Shown in pieces: positions 1 through 5,409 of a stretch of 10,325 nucleotides of DNA; positions within the stretch are counted from its first letter, which is position 1; each line of letters begins with the position of its first letter. The position numbers and the translations under genes are program-made. The notes beneath the pieces are model-generated. The model ran no database searches and had not been told where the DNA came from. It was given only the letters and a program-made list of their open reading frames with translations. The stretch spans positions 1 to 10,325 of the forward strand of contig DASQMX010000035.1 of assembly GCA_035645275.1 (NCBI GenBank), given 5' to 3'. This stretch comes from Paranoxybacillus sp035645275 (GTDB lineage Bacteria; Bacillota; Bacilli; Bacillales; Anoxybacillaceae).

Positions 1-61
1 CCTCCAAGCATAACTCAACAGCTTGAATCTTGTATTCTTGATCAAATGTTCTCTTTTTCAT
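1..61 (-). CDS. IS3-family transposase, helix-turn-helix subunit (OrfA), N-terminal 20 residues only
   Basis: The minus-strand frame starts with ATG at 61 and reads MKKRTFDQEYKIQAVELCLE before leaving the window. This is the typical opening of IS3-family OrfA proteins, whose N-terminal HTH_Tnp_1-type domain binds the element ends. The start is supported by GAGGTG seven bases upstream. Only the first helix is visible, so whether the gene is intact cannot be judged. Its partner subunit type (OrfB, DDE integrase) appears at the opposite edge of the window but belongs to a different copy. Confidence 0.8.
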   Translation of the reverse strand, partial: MKKRTFDQEYKIQAVELCLE

Positions 62-141
62 GATTGGACACCTCGAACCTATTGTAATTAAGTTTATTAT
101 AATCTCCCTGTTCTCCGTGTCCAATTTTTAGACTAACATCA
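1..141 (-). mobile_element. IS3-family insertion sequence, left (transposase-start) end; rest lies outside the window
   Basis: Read on the minus strand, this is the upstream end of an IS3-family element: a terminal segment starting TGATGTTAGTC at 141, a short leader, a ribosome binding site (GAGGTG, 69-74) and the start of the transposase helix-turn-helix subunit. The outer end pairs imperfectly with the element end at 10082 (14 of 19 positions match in the aligned stretch ending GGACACG), as expected of left and right terminal repeats of the same or closely related element. The outer limit at 141 is inferred from similarity to the internal end at 8143, which begins at the same base. No target duplication can be checked because the other end of this copy is off the window. 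Confidence 0.8.
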
Positions 142-142
142 G

Positions 143-373
143 TTTATACTTCATGGCGATATATTGATTATGAAAGTAAAGATGGATGGTGTTGATTATA
201 CATTTAGCGTTAGATGGAAAACACCGGAGAAACCTTATGATGAAACTTGGGAACTTGTATCATATGCTAAAAATTCGACTGGTGAAAAAGATTTAAGTGA
301 AGAACAAATTAAGAAGTTTATGGATACAGTTAATCCTAAAATGAATTGGAATATAGCAGATTTTCAAAAGTAA
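143..373 (+). pseudogene. Small hypothetical protein, probably a 3' gene fragment cut by the IS
   Basis: Not recognised. The possible starts are TTG at 164 or ATG at 170, giving about 67-69 residues. Neither has a convincing ribosome binding site, and the frame stays open upstream to the first bases next to the IS end at 141 (the first in-frame stop lies inside the IS). The protein is hydrophilic, starting MKVKMDGVDYTFSV, with aromatic beta-like segments and an acidic-lysine C-terminus ending NWNIADFQK. The pattern is best explained as the C-terminal part of a longer gene whose 5' end was removed when the IS inserted. It could also be a short gene using a weak start. A hairpin (375-407) directly follows the stop. 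Confidence 0.45.
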
Positions 374-374
374 A

Positions 375-407
375 CTTCTTGAACTAACGGGTGCATCGTT
401 GAAGAAG
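375..407. repeat. AACGGG-loop hairpin
   Basis: CTTCTTGAAC (375-384) pairs with GTTGAAGAAG (398-407), 9 of 10 positions, around a loop containing TAACGGGTGCA. The sequence following it (GAAGAAGACATACAAA then TGATAAAA) recurs after the related hairpin at 2440-2465. Similar loops occur at 811, 1850, 2450, 436, 5847 and inverted at 6114. It may act as a weak terminator for the fragment ending at 373, although a good T-run is missing. Confidence 0.6.
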
Positions 408-433
408 ACATACAAAAAAAGGCTGATAAAAAT

Positions 434-609
434 CTAACGGGTTCACTTGTGGGAGAGAAAACACAAAATAACATTGTTATTAGCAGACCAATTCGCATGT
501 GAATTGGTCTTTTTGTTTTTATTGATATTTCAACACTTTTACTGTTTTGCCGTATAAAATCACAACAAAATTAGCATATGAATTAACAGAGTGACAATCA
601 TGATTGTTA
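434..609 (+). repeat. Dispersed intergenic repeat of about 176 bp, copy 1
   Basis: This copy begins near AACGGGTTCACTTG (436) and ends with a TGACAA-N6-TTGTTA palindrome (592-609). The copy at 5845-6021 has the same order at the same spacing: 156 bases from AACGGG to TGACAA here, 157 there. The first ~37 bases are almost identical (35 of 37 by eye) and both carry a terminator-like hairpin with the core AATTCGC...GAATTG. The middle is more diverged. The repeat lies directly downstream of a gene in both cases. It has no coding capacity. Confidence 0.75.
485..520 (+). terminator. Rho-independent terminator inside repeat copy 1
   Basis: AGACCAATTC (485-494) pairs perfectly with GAATTGGTCT (501-510) around a six-base loop GCATGT, followed by a T-rich tract TTTTTGTTTTT. 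It would end plus-strand transcripts coming from the fragment at 143-373 or from the IS edge. Confidence 0.8.
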
Positions 610-729
610 ATGAAAAAATGGATGTGCTAAAATGATTGTTATTTTGGCGAGGTAATTATGTTACCTCTGCTCAAAGATTAGGTATCTCCGGTAAGCAATT
701 TTCTTTGAATGATATTATTTATTTAAGAC

Positions 730-768
730 AAATCATCCTGTTATCAAAATAGGATGATTTATTTTTAA
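730..768 (+). terminator. Rho-independent terminator upstream of the first lipoprotein
   Basis: AAATCATCCT (730-739) pairs perfectly with AGGATGATTT (751-760) around an 11-base loop, followed by ATTTTTA. No intact gene precedes it within 350 bases, so it probably belonged to a gene now lost or reduced to the unreadable stretch around 640-730. Confidence 0.7.
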
Positions 769-893
769 GATTATATAGAATTTTATGTAAATATATTTTA
801 GAGGTTATTCAACGGGTCAGTTTACTTTTATTAAGGATTAACACGAAACTTTAAAAAATAAATTAGCGTCTAATTAGAAAAGGAGGTAATCAT

Positions 894-1301
894 TTGAAAA
901 TTAAGGCTTTATTTTCTTTAATGACAGTGTTTTTGTTTGTAGTAACGGGATGTGCAAGTGAAATAAAAAATAAAGAGCAAAAAATTGTGGTTTTTGTTGA
1001 TGGAGGTTCTAAAGAAATCACTGATAATAAAAAAGTTTCACAGTTAAATCAAATACTAAATGATACTGATTGGAAAAATGCTGAAGTGCAAATGGCACGT
1101 TTACCAGATTATAGCTTTCAAATTGTTACTAAAGATGAATCCATTGAAGCAAAAGCAGGAACTTATGATGTTTGGATTAGCCCTAATAAAGACAAATTAG
1201 AAATTGTCAAAAGAGATGGTCAATATGCTCAATTAATAAAAGAAAACTCGGCTCTCTTGTTTGAGATTATGACAGGAGGGAAATTGGCTAATTTAAAATA
1301 A
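894..1301 (+). CDS. YhfM-like lipoprotein
   Basis: A 135-residue exported lipoprotein of unknown function. The start is TTG at 894, chosen because AGGAGG (881-886) lies seven bases upstream. The N-terminus MKIKALF is followed by a hydrophobic stretch and the lipobox VTGC with the lipidated cysteine at residue 20, so it should be anchored to the outer face of the membrane. The mature part (SQLNQIL near residue 50, then LPDYSF and YDVWIS, and a C-terminal helix ALLFEIM) resembles, from recall, the B. subtilis YhfM type of small membrane-anchored protein. That match is moderate and unverified. No terminator is obvious before the next lipoprotein 98 bases on, so they may be cotranscribed. Confidence 0.85.
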   Translation: MKIKALFSLMTVFLFVVTGCASEIKNKEQKIVVFVDGGSKEITDNKKVSQLNQILNDTDWKNAEVQMARLPDYSFQIVTKDESIEAKAGTYDVWISPNKDKLEIVKRDGQYAQLIKENSALLFEIMTGGKLANLK

Positions 1302-1398
1302 TTTAGTCATTGTATTAGCGAGCAGATTAGTTCAATAAATAAAGAAACAAACTCACCATTTTATTCGTCTTTTATAAATGAAGATAGGGGGAGAAACA

Positions 1399-1836
1399 TT
1401 GAAACGATTTATTTCTTGTATTCTTTTATTTTTGCTTCTTTTGGTAGGTTGTTCGAATAATGTAGAGAAAGCTGAAGAAATATGGAAAGTTAGTCCAACG
1501 TTCTCTACGGACTATGGTGAAATGTTTGGTAAGGAAGGAAAAATAGGCATCATCGGTGGTGAAGTAAAAGCAGGAAAAGGACAAAAGTGGATGTGGCATT
1601 TTTGGGGTTCGGAGGATATTTCTTATAAAGAGTGGGGGATAAAGGCGGTTCACCAAACTACCAATAAAGAAATCAATCCAATCGTGTTTAAAGATGAAAA
1701 GTTAATACCTATAGATAAAGAAATTCAAGGACATGCTCGTTCGCAGGTATCTTTCCCTTCGCCAGGACTGTGGAAAATTAAAGTGTTTATCGACAATAAA
1801 TTTTTTGATGAATTTGTTGTTGAGGTTAAGAACTAA
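1399..1836 (+). CDS. DUF4871-like lipoprotein
   Basis: A 145-residue lipoprotein. The start is TTG at 1399, not the in-frame ATG 21 bases earlier, because GGGGGAG (1387-1393) is correctly placed for the TTG and the resulting N-terminus MKRFISCILLF is a clean signal peptide. The lipobox LVGC puts the lipid cysteine at residue 18. The mature part contains WKVSPTF, then EGKIGIIGG, then the aromatic block WMWHFWG, and near the end GLWKIKVFIDNKFF. This order matches my recollection of DUF4871 proteins of Bacillus, beta-rich extracellular domains of unknown role. It follows the YhfM-like lipoprotein in the same direction. A perfect AACGGG hairpin (1841-1869) begins five bases after the stop. Confidence 0.85.
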   Translation: MKRFISCILLFLLLLVGCSNNVEKAEEIWKVSPTFSTDYGEMFGKEGKIGIIGGEVKAGKGQKWMWHFWGSEDISYKEWGIKAVHQTTNKEINPIVFKDEKLIPIDKEIQGHARSQVSFPSPGLWKIKVFIDNKFFDEFVVEVKN

Positions 1837-1840
1837 ACAT

Positions 1841-1869
1841 TTCTTTAACGGGGCAGAATGGTTAAAGAA
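1841..1869. repeat. AACGGG-loop hairpin
   Basis: TTCTTTAAC (1841-1849) pairs perfectly with GTTAAAGAA (1861-1869) around an 11-base loop GGGGCAGAATG. It is the best-preserved member of the hairpin family in this window and lies between two convergent genes just before a bidirectional terminator. Confidence 0.7.
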
Positions 1870-1870
1870 G

Positions 1871-1906
1871 AAAAGGTAAGCCCCTATACTTTTGGCTTAC
1901 CCTTTC
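1871..1906. terminator. Bidirectional terminator between convergent genes
   Basis: GGTAAGCC (1875-1882) pairs with GGCTTACC (1894-1901). On the plus strand CTTTCC follows; on the minus strand TTTTCTTCTTT follows, so it is stronger for the minus-strand gene ending at 1912. It also serves the lipoprotein operon ending at 1836. Confidence 0.75.
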
Positions 1907-1911
1907 CTAAA

Positions 1912-2373
1912 CTAATCGGCACTTTTTAAGAGTCCTAAATCGACTAAGTCCGAACCTTTTTTACTACTCTTATCTGTTATTTTCCACTCCTGTTGTTTAT
2001 CATCAAAGGACAAATAATATAAATTATTCATACCACTTAGTTTTTTCTCAAGTACAAATCCGTTTTTATTTTCCTTATTCAAATAAAATATGGGGGAAAA
2101 ATCCCCTATAATTTGTTTTTCAGATATACTTATGAAAACATTTAATAAGGATTTTTGTTCAGCAGTTAAATTATCTTTATATAGTTCAGATGCTTTAATG
2201 GGTATGAAATTATAACCGTCAACTGTAATGTTGTGTGTGTTTATAAAGTCCTTTGTGATAGTATTTAGTATTTTTTCCTCAGTTTTAGTCAATTTGGCTG
2301 CTTGTACACCACCCATATTACAAACTACCATAAGTAATATTCCTGATAGTAAGGAAAGGATAATTTTTTTCAT
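1912..2373 (-). CDS. Secreted protein of unknown function
   Basis: A 153-residue exported protein, not recognised. The start is ATG at 2373, preceded by GAGGAG with eight bases of spacing. The in-frame GTG nine bases upstream overlaps the ribosome binding site and is rejected. The N-terminus MKKIILSLLSGILLMVV is a signal peptide with a likely signal peptidase I site after VQA (residue 25). It has no cysteine in the mature part, so it is free or wall-associated rather than a lipoprotein. The mature protein is rich in Lys, Asp and Asn; a central segment NFIPIKASELYKDNLTAEQ is followed by YYLSFDDKQQEWKI, a beta-strand pattern. It stands alone on the minus strand, convergent with the lipoprotein pair, and the terminator at 1871-1906 follows it. 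Confidence 0.85.
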   Translation of the reverse strand: MKKIILSLLSGILLMVVCNMGGVQAAKLTKTEEKILNTITKDFINTHNITVDGYNFIPIKASELYKDNLTAEQKSLLNVFISISEKQIIGDFSPIFYLNKENKNGFVLEKKLSGMNNLYYLSFDDKQQEWKITDKSSKKGSDLVDLGLLKSAD

Positions 2374-2439
2374 TCTTATCACTCCTCTTCATTTTGTTTT
2401 TTAATGTTCCCACTGTTCAATAATTTATTCCTAACATTT

Positions 2440-2465
2440 CTTCTTCAACTAACGGATGCAAGAAG
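2440..2465. repeat. AACGG-loop hairpin, related to the one at 375
   Basis: CTTCTT (2440-2445) pairs with AAGAAG (2460-2465), with CAACTAACGGATGC between. The right flank AAGAAGACATACAAA...TGATAAAA also follows the hairpin at 375-407, so stem plus flank form a repeated block of about 50 bp. The stop of the decayed XRE gene falls inside this copy. Confidence 0.6.
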
Positions 2466-2740
2466 ACATACAAAGAGGGTGATAAAATCAGTCTTTTTCT
2501 TTTTTGTGAAAAGTTGAATAGCTCTGTTTAGACGCGATTCCATTTCGTTGTCCGTTTCTACGCTGAGCGGTAGTAAGGCAAGTTCTTCTTGCAAGCGTTG
2601 AAGCAGTGTAAAGTTATATTCTCTGTTTTTCTTGTTTCTAGCTGACTCAAATAACTTGGTGATATATCTAGAATCTTAGCAAATTCGTTCAAACCAAATC
2701 CTTTTTGCATGCGAAGTTCGCGTATTATTGTTGCTCCATC
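2445..2740 (-). pseudogene. XRE-family helix-turn-helix regulator, 5'-truncated and frameshifted
   Basis: The minus-strand frame from about 2740 reads IIRELRMQKGF then LNEFAKILDISPSYLSQLE, an unmistakable XRE/Cro-type helix-turn-helix. At about 2603-2608 the frame is lost. In the next frame the protein continues sensibly as LQRLQEELALLPL, then SVETDNEMESRLNRAIQLF and a lysine-rich tail, running to a stop at 2445. A one-base deletion (or two-base insertion) near 2605 accounts for this. The 5' end is also missing: around 2740 the sequence changes into the MarR gene on the opposite strand, and no ribosome binding site precedes any start. It is therefore a dead DNA-binding regulator, doubly damaged. 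Confidence 0.75.
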
Positions 2741-2746
2741 GGCGGA

Positions 2747-3112
2747 ACAGAGATTTCTCTTGTTCAAAGCCACATTTTATACGAAATTGATCGCTTAAAA
2801 GAACCGTCCATGCAGCAAGTGGCTGATTCCCTCGCTATGGATATTACGACATTTAGCCGGCAAATTCAAACGCTTGTTAAGATGAATTTAGTCAAGAAAA
2901 CACCATATCCTGAAGACCGACGTATATATATTTTATCGTTGACGCCAGAAGGAAAGTACGTGGCTACCAGAATTGATACAGAGATGAATCAGTATTTAAA
3001 TGAAGTATTTTCGCATATGAGCGAGTTTGAAAAAGAAACAGTTCTACGCTCCATTAAGCTATTAAACGAATGTATGGCAAAATCAAGCGTATGTTGTAAA
3101 CCGTTATTTTAA
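2747..3112 (+). pseudogene. MarR-family regulator, N-terminus missing
   Basis: The frame reads ISLVQSHILYEIDRL, then MQQVADSLAMDITTFSRQIQ (the winged-helix recognition region), the wing motif PEDRRIYILSLTPEG, and a C-terminal dimerisation helix ending SSVCCKPLF. This is a MarR-type repressor lacking roughly the first 30-35 residues (helix 1 of the dimer interface). The upstream frame runs into the inverted XRE fragment with no ribosome binding site, and the only nearby start (TTG at 2705) lies in that foreign sequence. It precedes a permease and a Cys-Cys peptide in the same direction, so it was probably their repressor. The Cys-Cys pair at its own C-terminus fits a thiol-reactive metalloid sensor, which is inference. 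A shortened product from an internal start is possible but unlikely to bind DNA normally. Confidence 0.7.
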
Positions 3113-3135
3113 GGCAAGTGTATGAAGGCTTGCCT
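3112..3135 (+). terminator. Weak hairpin between the MarR remnant and the permease
   Basis: AGGCAAG (3112-3118) pairs with CTTGCCT (3129-3135) immediately after the MarR stop. No T-run follows, so it may be an attenuator or mRNA-stability element rather than a full terminator. Confidence 0.4.
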
Positions 3136-3155
3136 ATTAATTAAATGAATAGTTG

Positions 3156-3168
3156 TATTTTGCAAATA
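3156..3168. promoter_or_regulatory. Candidate MarR-type operator upstream of the permease
   Basis: TATTT-TGC-AAATA is a perfect 5+3+5 inverted repeat, 25 bases before the permease ATG, in the only non-coding gap between the regulator and the permease. Its size and AT-rich half-sites suit a winged-helix dimer. No clear -35/-10 pair could be defined around it, so this is suggestive only. Confidence 0.3.
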
Positions 3169-3193
3169 AAATCGAAATTAGGAGAGAATATAA

Positions 3194-4060
3194 ATGAGCA
3201 TAGCGATTCTTCAAGACTTTCTCTATATCGCGCTAGAATTAACCCTTTTGTTTGTTTCTATTTCGTTCGTCATTAACTTTTTCGAAGGATATATTCCTTA
3301 TGATAAAATGCAAAGTTTATTAACAAAGCACCATCCGTTATTTGGAGCATTGGTTGCTGTCGCTTTTGCCTTTGTTACACCGTTTTGCTCCTGTTCTACG
3401 ATCCCGGTTGTCGTATCGCTTCTAAATCAGAAAGTCCGTTTCGGTATTGTAATGATTTTTCTATTTGCTTCACCTGTGCTTGACCCCACCATATTGACAC
3501 TCATGGCTGCGACACTCGGAGTAAAAGTAGCGATTTCTTATACCATTATCACAACCATTTTATCCATACTGATTGGTTTTACCCTTGAAAAACTCGGATT
3601 TGAAAATCAAGTTAAGCAAGTAGCGGTGAAAGGAGAAGTAGAAATTGGAAAGAAACGAAACATGAAAGAAACTTTACAAGAGACCTTTCACTTAATGAAA
3701 ACGGTTTATCCATATTTGCTTTTGGGGGCAGGGATTGGAGTCATTATTCATGGTGCTGTACCGACAGAATGGATATCAACCTATATGGGAGGTGATAAGT
3801 GGTGGCTTGTTCCACTTGCAGCAATCATCGGCATTCCTTTATATATCCGTCTTTCCACAATGATTCCAATTTCGCAAATGTTGATTGCAAAGGGCATGGC
3901 ATTGGGACCAGTCATGGCGCTGATGATCAGCTCAGCAGGGGCAAGCTTGCCGGAGATAACATTATTACACAGTATCTTTAGAAAGAAGCTGGTCTTTGCG
4001 TTTGTAAGTTCTGTCATGACAATGGCAACGTTATCAGGATTTTTATTCTATATCATTTAA
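3194..4060 (+). CDS. ArsP/DUF318-family membrane permease
   Basis: A 288-residue integral membrane protein with about eight hydrophobic segments (roughly residues 9-29, 49-73, 84-105, 109-131, 172-188, 203-220, 232-250 and 265-288) and a charged cytoplasmic loop in the middle (GEVEIGKKRNMKE). The motif TPFCSCS at 62-68 and SPVLDP at 93-98 are hallmarks of the predicted-permease family PF03773, whose ArsP member exports trivalent organoarsenicals through cysteine coordination. The late motif ISSAGASLPE is also typical. ATG 3194 is preceded by AGGAGAG with seven bases of spacing. It lies between a MarR remnant and a Cys-Cys peptide 13 bases downstream, and probably forms an operon with them. 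The substrate is not proven; family members near non-arsenic genes also exist. Confidence 0.88.
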   Translation: MSIAILQDFLYIALELTLLFVSISFVINFFEGYIPYDKMQSLLTKHHPLFGALVAVAFAFVTPFCSCSTIPVVVSLLNQKVRFGIVMIFLFASPVLDPTILTLMAATLGVKVAISYTIITTILSILIGFTLEKLGFENQVKQVAVKGEVEIGKKRNMKETLQETFHLMKTVYPYLLLGAGIGVIIHGAVPTEWISTYMGGDKWWLVPLAAIIGIPLYIRLSTMIPISQMLIAKGMALGPVMALMISSAGASLPEITLLHSIFRKKLVFAFVSSVMTMATLSGFLFYII

Positions 4061-4073
4061 GGAGGAACTTCAA

Positions 4074-4226
4074 TTGAACATGTTGAAAATTCTATTTAGC
4101 AATTCAAAAGAAAAGCAAGGTTGCTGTGATATTCAAATTGTTGAAGTAAAAGAAAAACAAGATAATGCAGACAAAGCTACTATTGAAAGTGAATGCTGCT
4201 CATCTACAAATCGTGAGTGTTGTTAG
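4074..4226 (+). CDS. Small protein with three Cys-Cys pairs, downstream of the permease
   Basis: A 50-residue protein starting with TTG at 4074; GGAGGA at 4061-4066 sets this start (the ATG at 4080 is less well spaced). The sequence opens with a short amphipathic N-terminus (MNMLKILFSNSKEK), then Cys-Cys at 17-18 followed by DIQIVEVKEK, a hydrophilic linker, Cys-Cys at 41-42 and a terminal Cys-Cys at 49-50. Six cysteines in three vicinal pairs, in a soluble Lys/Glu-rich chain, suggest binding of soft metals or metalloids or delivery of them to the permease. The gene begins 13 bases after the permease stop and is followed at once by a strong terminator, so it is the last gene of that operon. 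I recall similar short Cys-Cys proteins next to such permeases in other Firmicutes but cannot name a family. Confidence 0.8.
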   Translation: MNMLKILFSNSKEKQGCCDIQIVEVKEKQDNADKATIESECCSSTNRECC

Positions 4227-4234
4227 CTTACATG

Positions 4235-4270
4235 GAAAAGGCATTAGGGCGATTCCTAGTGCCTTTTCTG
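4235..4270 (+). terminator. Strong terminator of the permease operon
   Basis: GAAAAGGCATTAGG (4235-4248) pairs with CCTAGTGCCTTTTC (4255-4268), 13 of 14 positions, around a six-base loop. The uridine tract is within the 3' arm. It separates the permease operon from the acetyltransferase. Confidence 0.8.
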
Positions 4271-4301
4271 TATGAAAATTAAATAAGGAGTGATTTCTAA
4301 C

Positions 4302-4793
4302 ATGAACATTCGTAGCTTTCACAAAGAGGATTGGCTGCAAGTGAAAGAAATTTACGAGCAAGGAATGGCGACAGGACAAGCAACGTTTGAAACAACAACA
4401 CCATCGTTGGAAAAATGGGAATCGACTATTACCGCAAATTTATGTTTAGTCGCTGAAGACGAAGAAGGTATTCAAGGCTGGTGTAAGATAAGTAAAGTAT
4501 CGGATCGCTGCGTGTATGAAGGAGTGGGAGAGGTGAGTGTGTATGTTCGAGATGTGAGTCGAGGAAAGGGAGTTGGAAAACAACTTCTACAAGCTATTAT
4601 CAAAGAATCAGAGGCAAAAGGATTTTGGACATTAACTGCGGGGATTTTTCCTGAAAACATACCAAGTTTATGTTTACATCAAAGTGTTGGATTTCGTGAA
4701 GTCGGTATATGAGAGCGTATAGGAAAGCTAAATGGTATATGGCGTGATGTTATATTGCTTGAACGTCGTAGTCAAATTGTGGGTATCGATTGA
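4302..4793 (+). pseudogene. GNAT acetyltransferase of the phosphinothricin/ArsN type, broken by one in-frame TGA
   Basis: The ATG at 4302 follows AAGGAG (4285-4290). The frame opens NIRSFHKEDWLQVKEIYEQG, then ATFET, and carries the acetyl-CoA loop RGKGVG at residues 87-92 after VSVYVRD. GIFPENIPSLCLHQSVGFRE is the typical C-terminal half of the Pat/bar group. At codon 137 a TGA (4710-4712) stops it, yet the same frame goes on with ERIGKLNGIWRD then VILLERRSQIVGID to a stop at 4791-4793, exactly the C-terminus expected of the family (163 codons). Homologs normally have Arg here, so CGA to TGA is the simplest explanation. The shortened 136-residue product lacks the last strands and is probably inactive. 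The family includes ArsN, which acetylates arsinothricin and sits in ars clusters, as well as phosphinothricin acetyltransferases. Confidence 0.85.
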
Positions 4794-4822
4794 TAATGAC
4801 TTTTAGATTTAGATTATGTAAA

Positions 4823-4874
4823 AGTGACAGAATTATTCTTGGATTCAATAGCAAACCAAAATAATTCTGTCACT
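4823..4874. repeat. Perfect 15-bp inverted repeat with a 22-base loop
   Basis: AGTGACAGAATTATT (4823-4837) is exactly reverse-complemented by AATAATTCTGTCACT (4860-4874). No T-run follows, which argues against a simple terminator. The outer GTGACA/TGTCAC resembles the TGACAA/TTGTCA palindromes at 592-609, 6004-6021 and 6049-6065. It could be a miniature inverted-repeat element, a recombinase or regulator site, or an RNA stem. Confidence 0.7.
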
Positions 4875-5065
4875 AAAATTAGAACTAAGTATAATCGTGT
4901 CATTTAGCCAAGAGAAATTTTATGTTATAAACATCAATTTTCAGATTATTAGGTTACATAATAATTTTCATGTTAACCAAATAAACGAGGAGTTAATAAC
5001 GATATCTAGTGATTTAGGTAAAAATATTTACCGAATATTACAAGTTGTATAAGGGACGTGATTTG

Positions 5066-5158
5066 ATGAGTTTATATCCTATGAAGCTGAAAAATAAAGG
5101 ATTGTGGATTCCTGAAAAATTCAAAATGGAACATCGGTGGAACGAAGCAACTAAGTAA
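5066..5158 (+). CDS. 30-residue ORF, unidentified, possibly the start of a decayed gene
   Basis: ATG 5066 follows AAGGGA (5051-5056) with somewhat long spacing. The product begins MSLYPMKLKNKGLWIPEKF and ends NEATK. Such a start, with a strong hydrophobic-basic pattern and an abrupt end, looks like the first part of a longer protein. A second open frame (5091-5333, shifted by one base) overlaps and continues for 81 codons, so a frameshift joining the two is plausible. No family is recognised for this part. Confidence 0.3.
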   Translation: MSLYPMKLKNKGLWIPEKFKMEHRWNEATK

Positions 5159-5333
5159 TATCGGTTATGTTTATTTCACACCGCTAGACAAACTTAAGTA
5201 CGACGCCGATCTGGTTCAAGTAGCCATGTCAAGTATGGGATTTATTCTTCTTACTTCGAATACCGGGGAGATTAGAATGGTCAATATTTTTATGAATGGT
5301 ACATTTTCTTTCATATTTATCAATATATTTCAC
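5091..5333 (+). pseudogene. Start-less coding remnant, perhaps DUF169-like
   Basis: An 81-codon open frame without a usable start. Its best part reads KQLSNIGYVYFTPLDKLKYD then ADLVQVAMSSMGF. The segment YFTPLDKLKYDADLV faintly recalls the core of DUF169 proteins, where a PL-x-K-x-x-F-x-P-D-V-V pattern occurs, but the final Pro-Asp is replaced. The C-terminal 20 codons are AT-rich and look random. It may be the second half of a gene started at 5066. Identification is weak. Confidence 0.3.
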
Positions 5334-5356
5334 TAACGCACTCGCTAGCTCAGTAA

Positions 5357-5385
5357 TTGTAAAAATTTTTAGTTTATTATAAAAT
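5357..5385 (+). promoter_or_regulatory. Sigma-A-like promoter for the Ig-like protein gene
   Basis: TTGTAA (5357-5362) and TAAAAT (5380-5385) are separated by 17 bases and lie 25 bases upstream of the GTG start at 5410. The match is 4/6 at -35 and 5/6 at -10. The AT-rich context makes chance matches easy, so confidence is moderate. Confidence 0.45.
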
Positions 5386-5409
5386 AGTAAAAAATTCGGG
5401 GTGTGATTA

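Larger units (their letters stand above)
374..893. other. 520-bp stretch with no convincing gene; hairpins, repeat and terminators
   Basis: No open frame with a ribosome binding site was found here. It contains an imperfect hairpin 375-384/398-407 with an AACGGG loop, a copy of the dispersed repeat (434-609) with a terminator inside it, a 14-bp perfect palindrome (594-607), a 7-bp stem GAGGTAA/TTACCTC at 649-667, a second terminator (730-768) and another AACGGG motif at 811 before the ribosome binding site of the lipoprotein at 894. A short open stretch over about 640-750 in one frame has no start and was not called. Confidence 0.6.
4794..5402. other. 609-bp stretch with an inverted repeat and gene remnants
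   Basis: No intact gene. It contains a perfect 15-bp inverted repeat (4823-4874), a well-placed GAGGAG (4987-4992) followed by a 17-codon frame that would start with ACG (possibly a mutated ATG), a 30-codon ORF at 5066-5158, and an overlapping start-less frame at 5091-5333. A promoter-like pair precedes the gene at 5410. The layout is of several short coding scraps, compatible with decay. Confidence 0.5.

Noticed and set aside
1426..1656. Minus-strand open frame of 76 codons
   Set aside because: It lies entirely within the DUF4871-like lipoprotein gene, has no ribosome binding site and gives an aromatic-rich sequence typical of antisense frames.
3781..4017. Open frames on both strands inside the permease gene (minus 3781-4017, plus 3799-3981)
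   Set aside because: The permease frame is continuous with family motifs throughout; these are shadows in other frames.
4472..4660. Minus-strand open frame over the acetyltransferase
   Set aside because: Shadow of the GNAT gene; Ser/Pro/Thr-rich with no start signal.
4811..4840. dif-like or attachment site near ATTATGTAAA
   Set aside because: It shares only a short AT-rich piece with Bacillus dif and there is no recombinase gene; the sequence is better explained by the inverted repeat starting at 4823.
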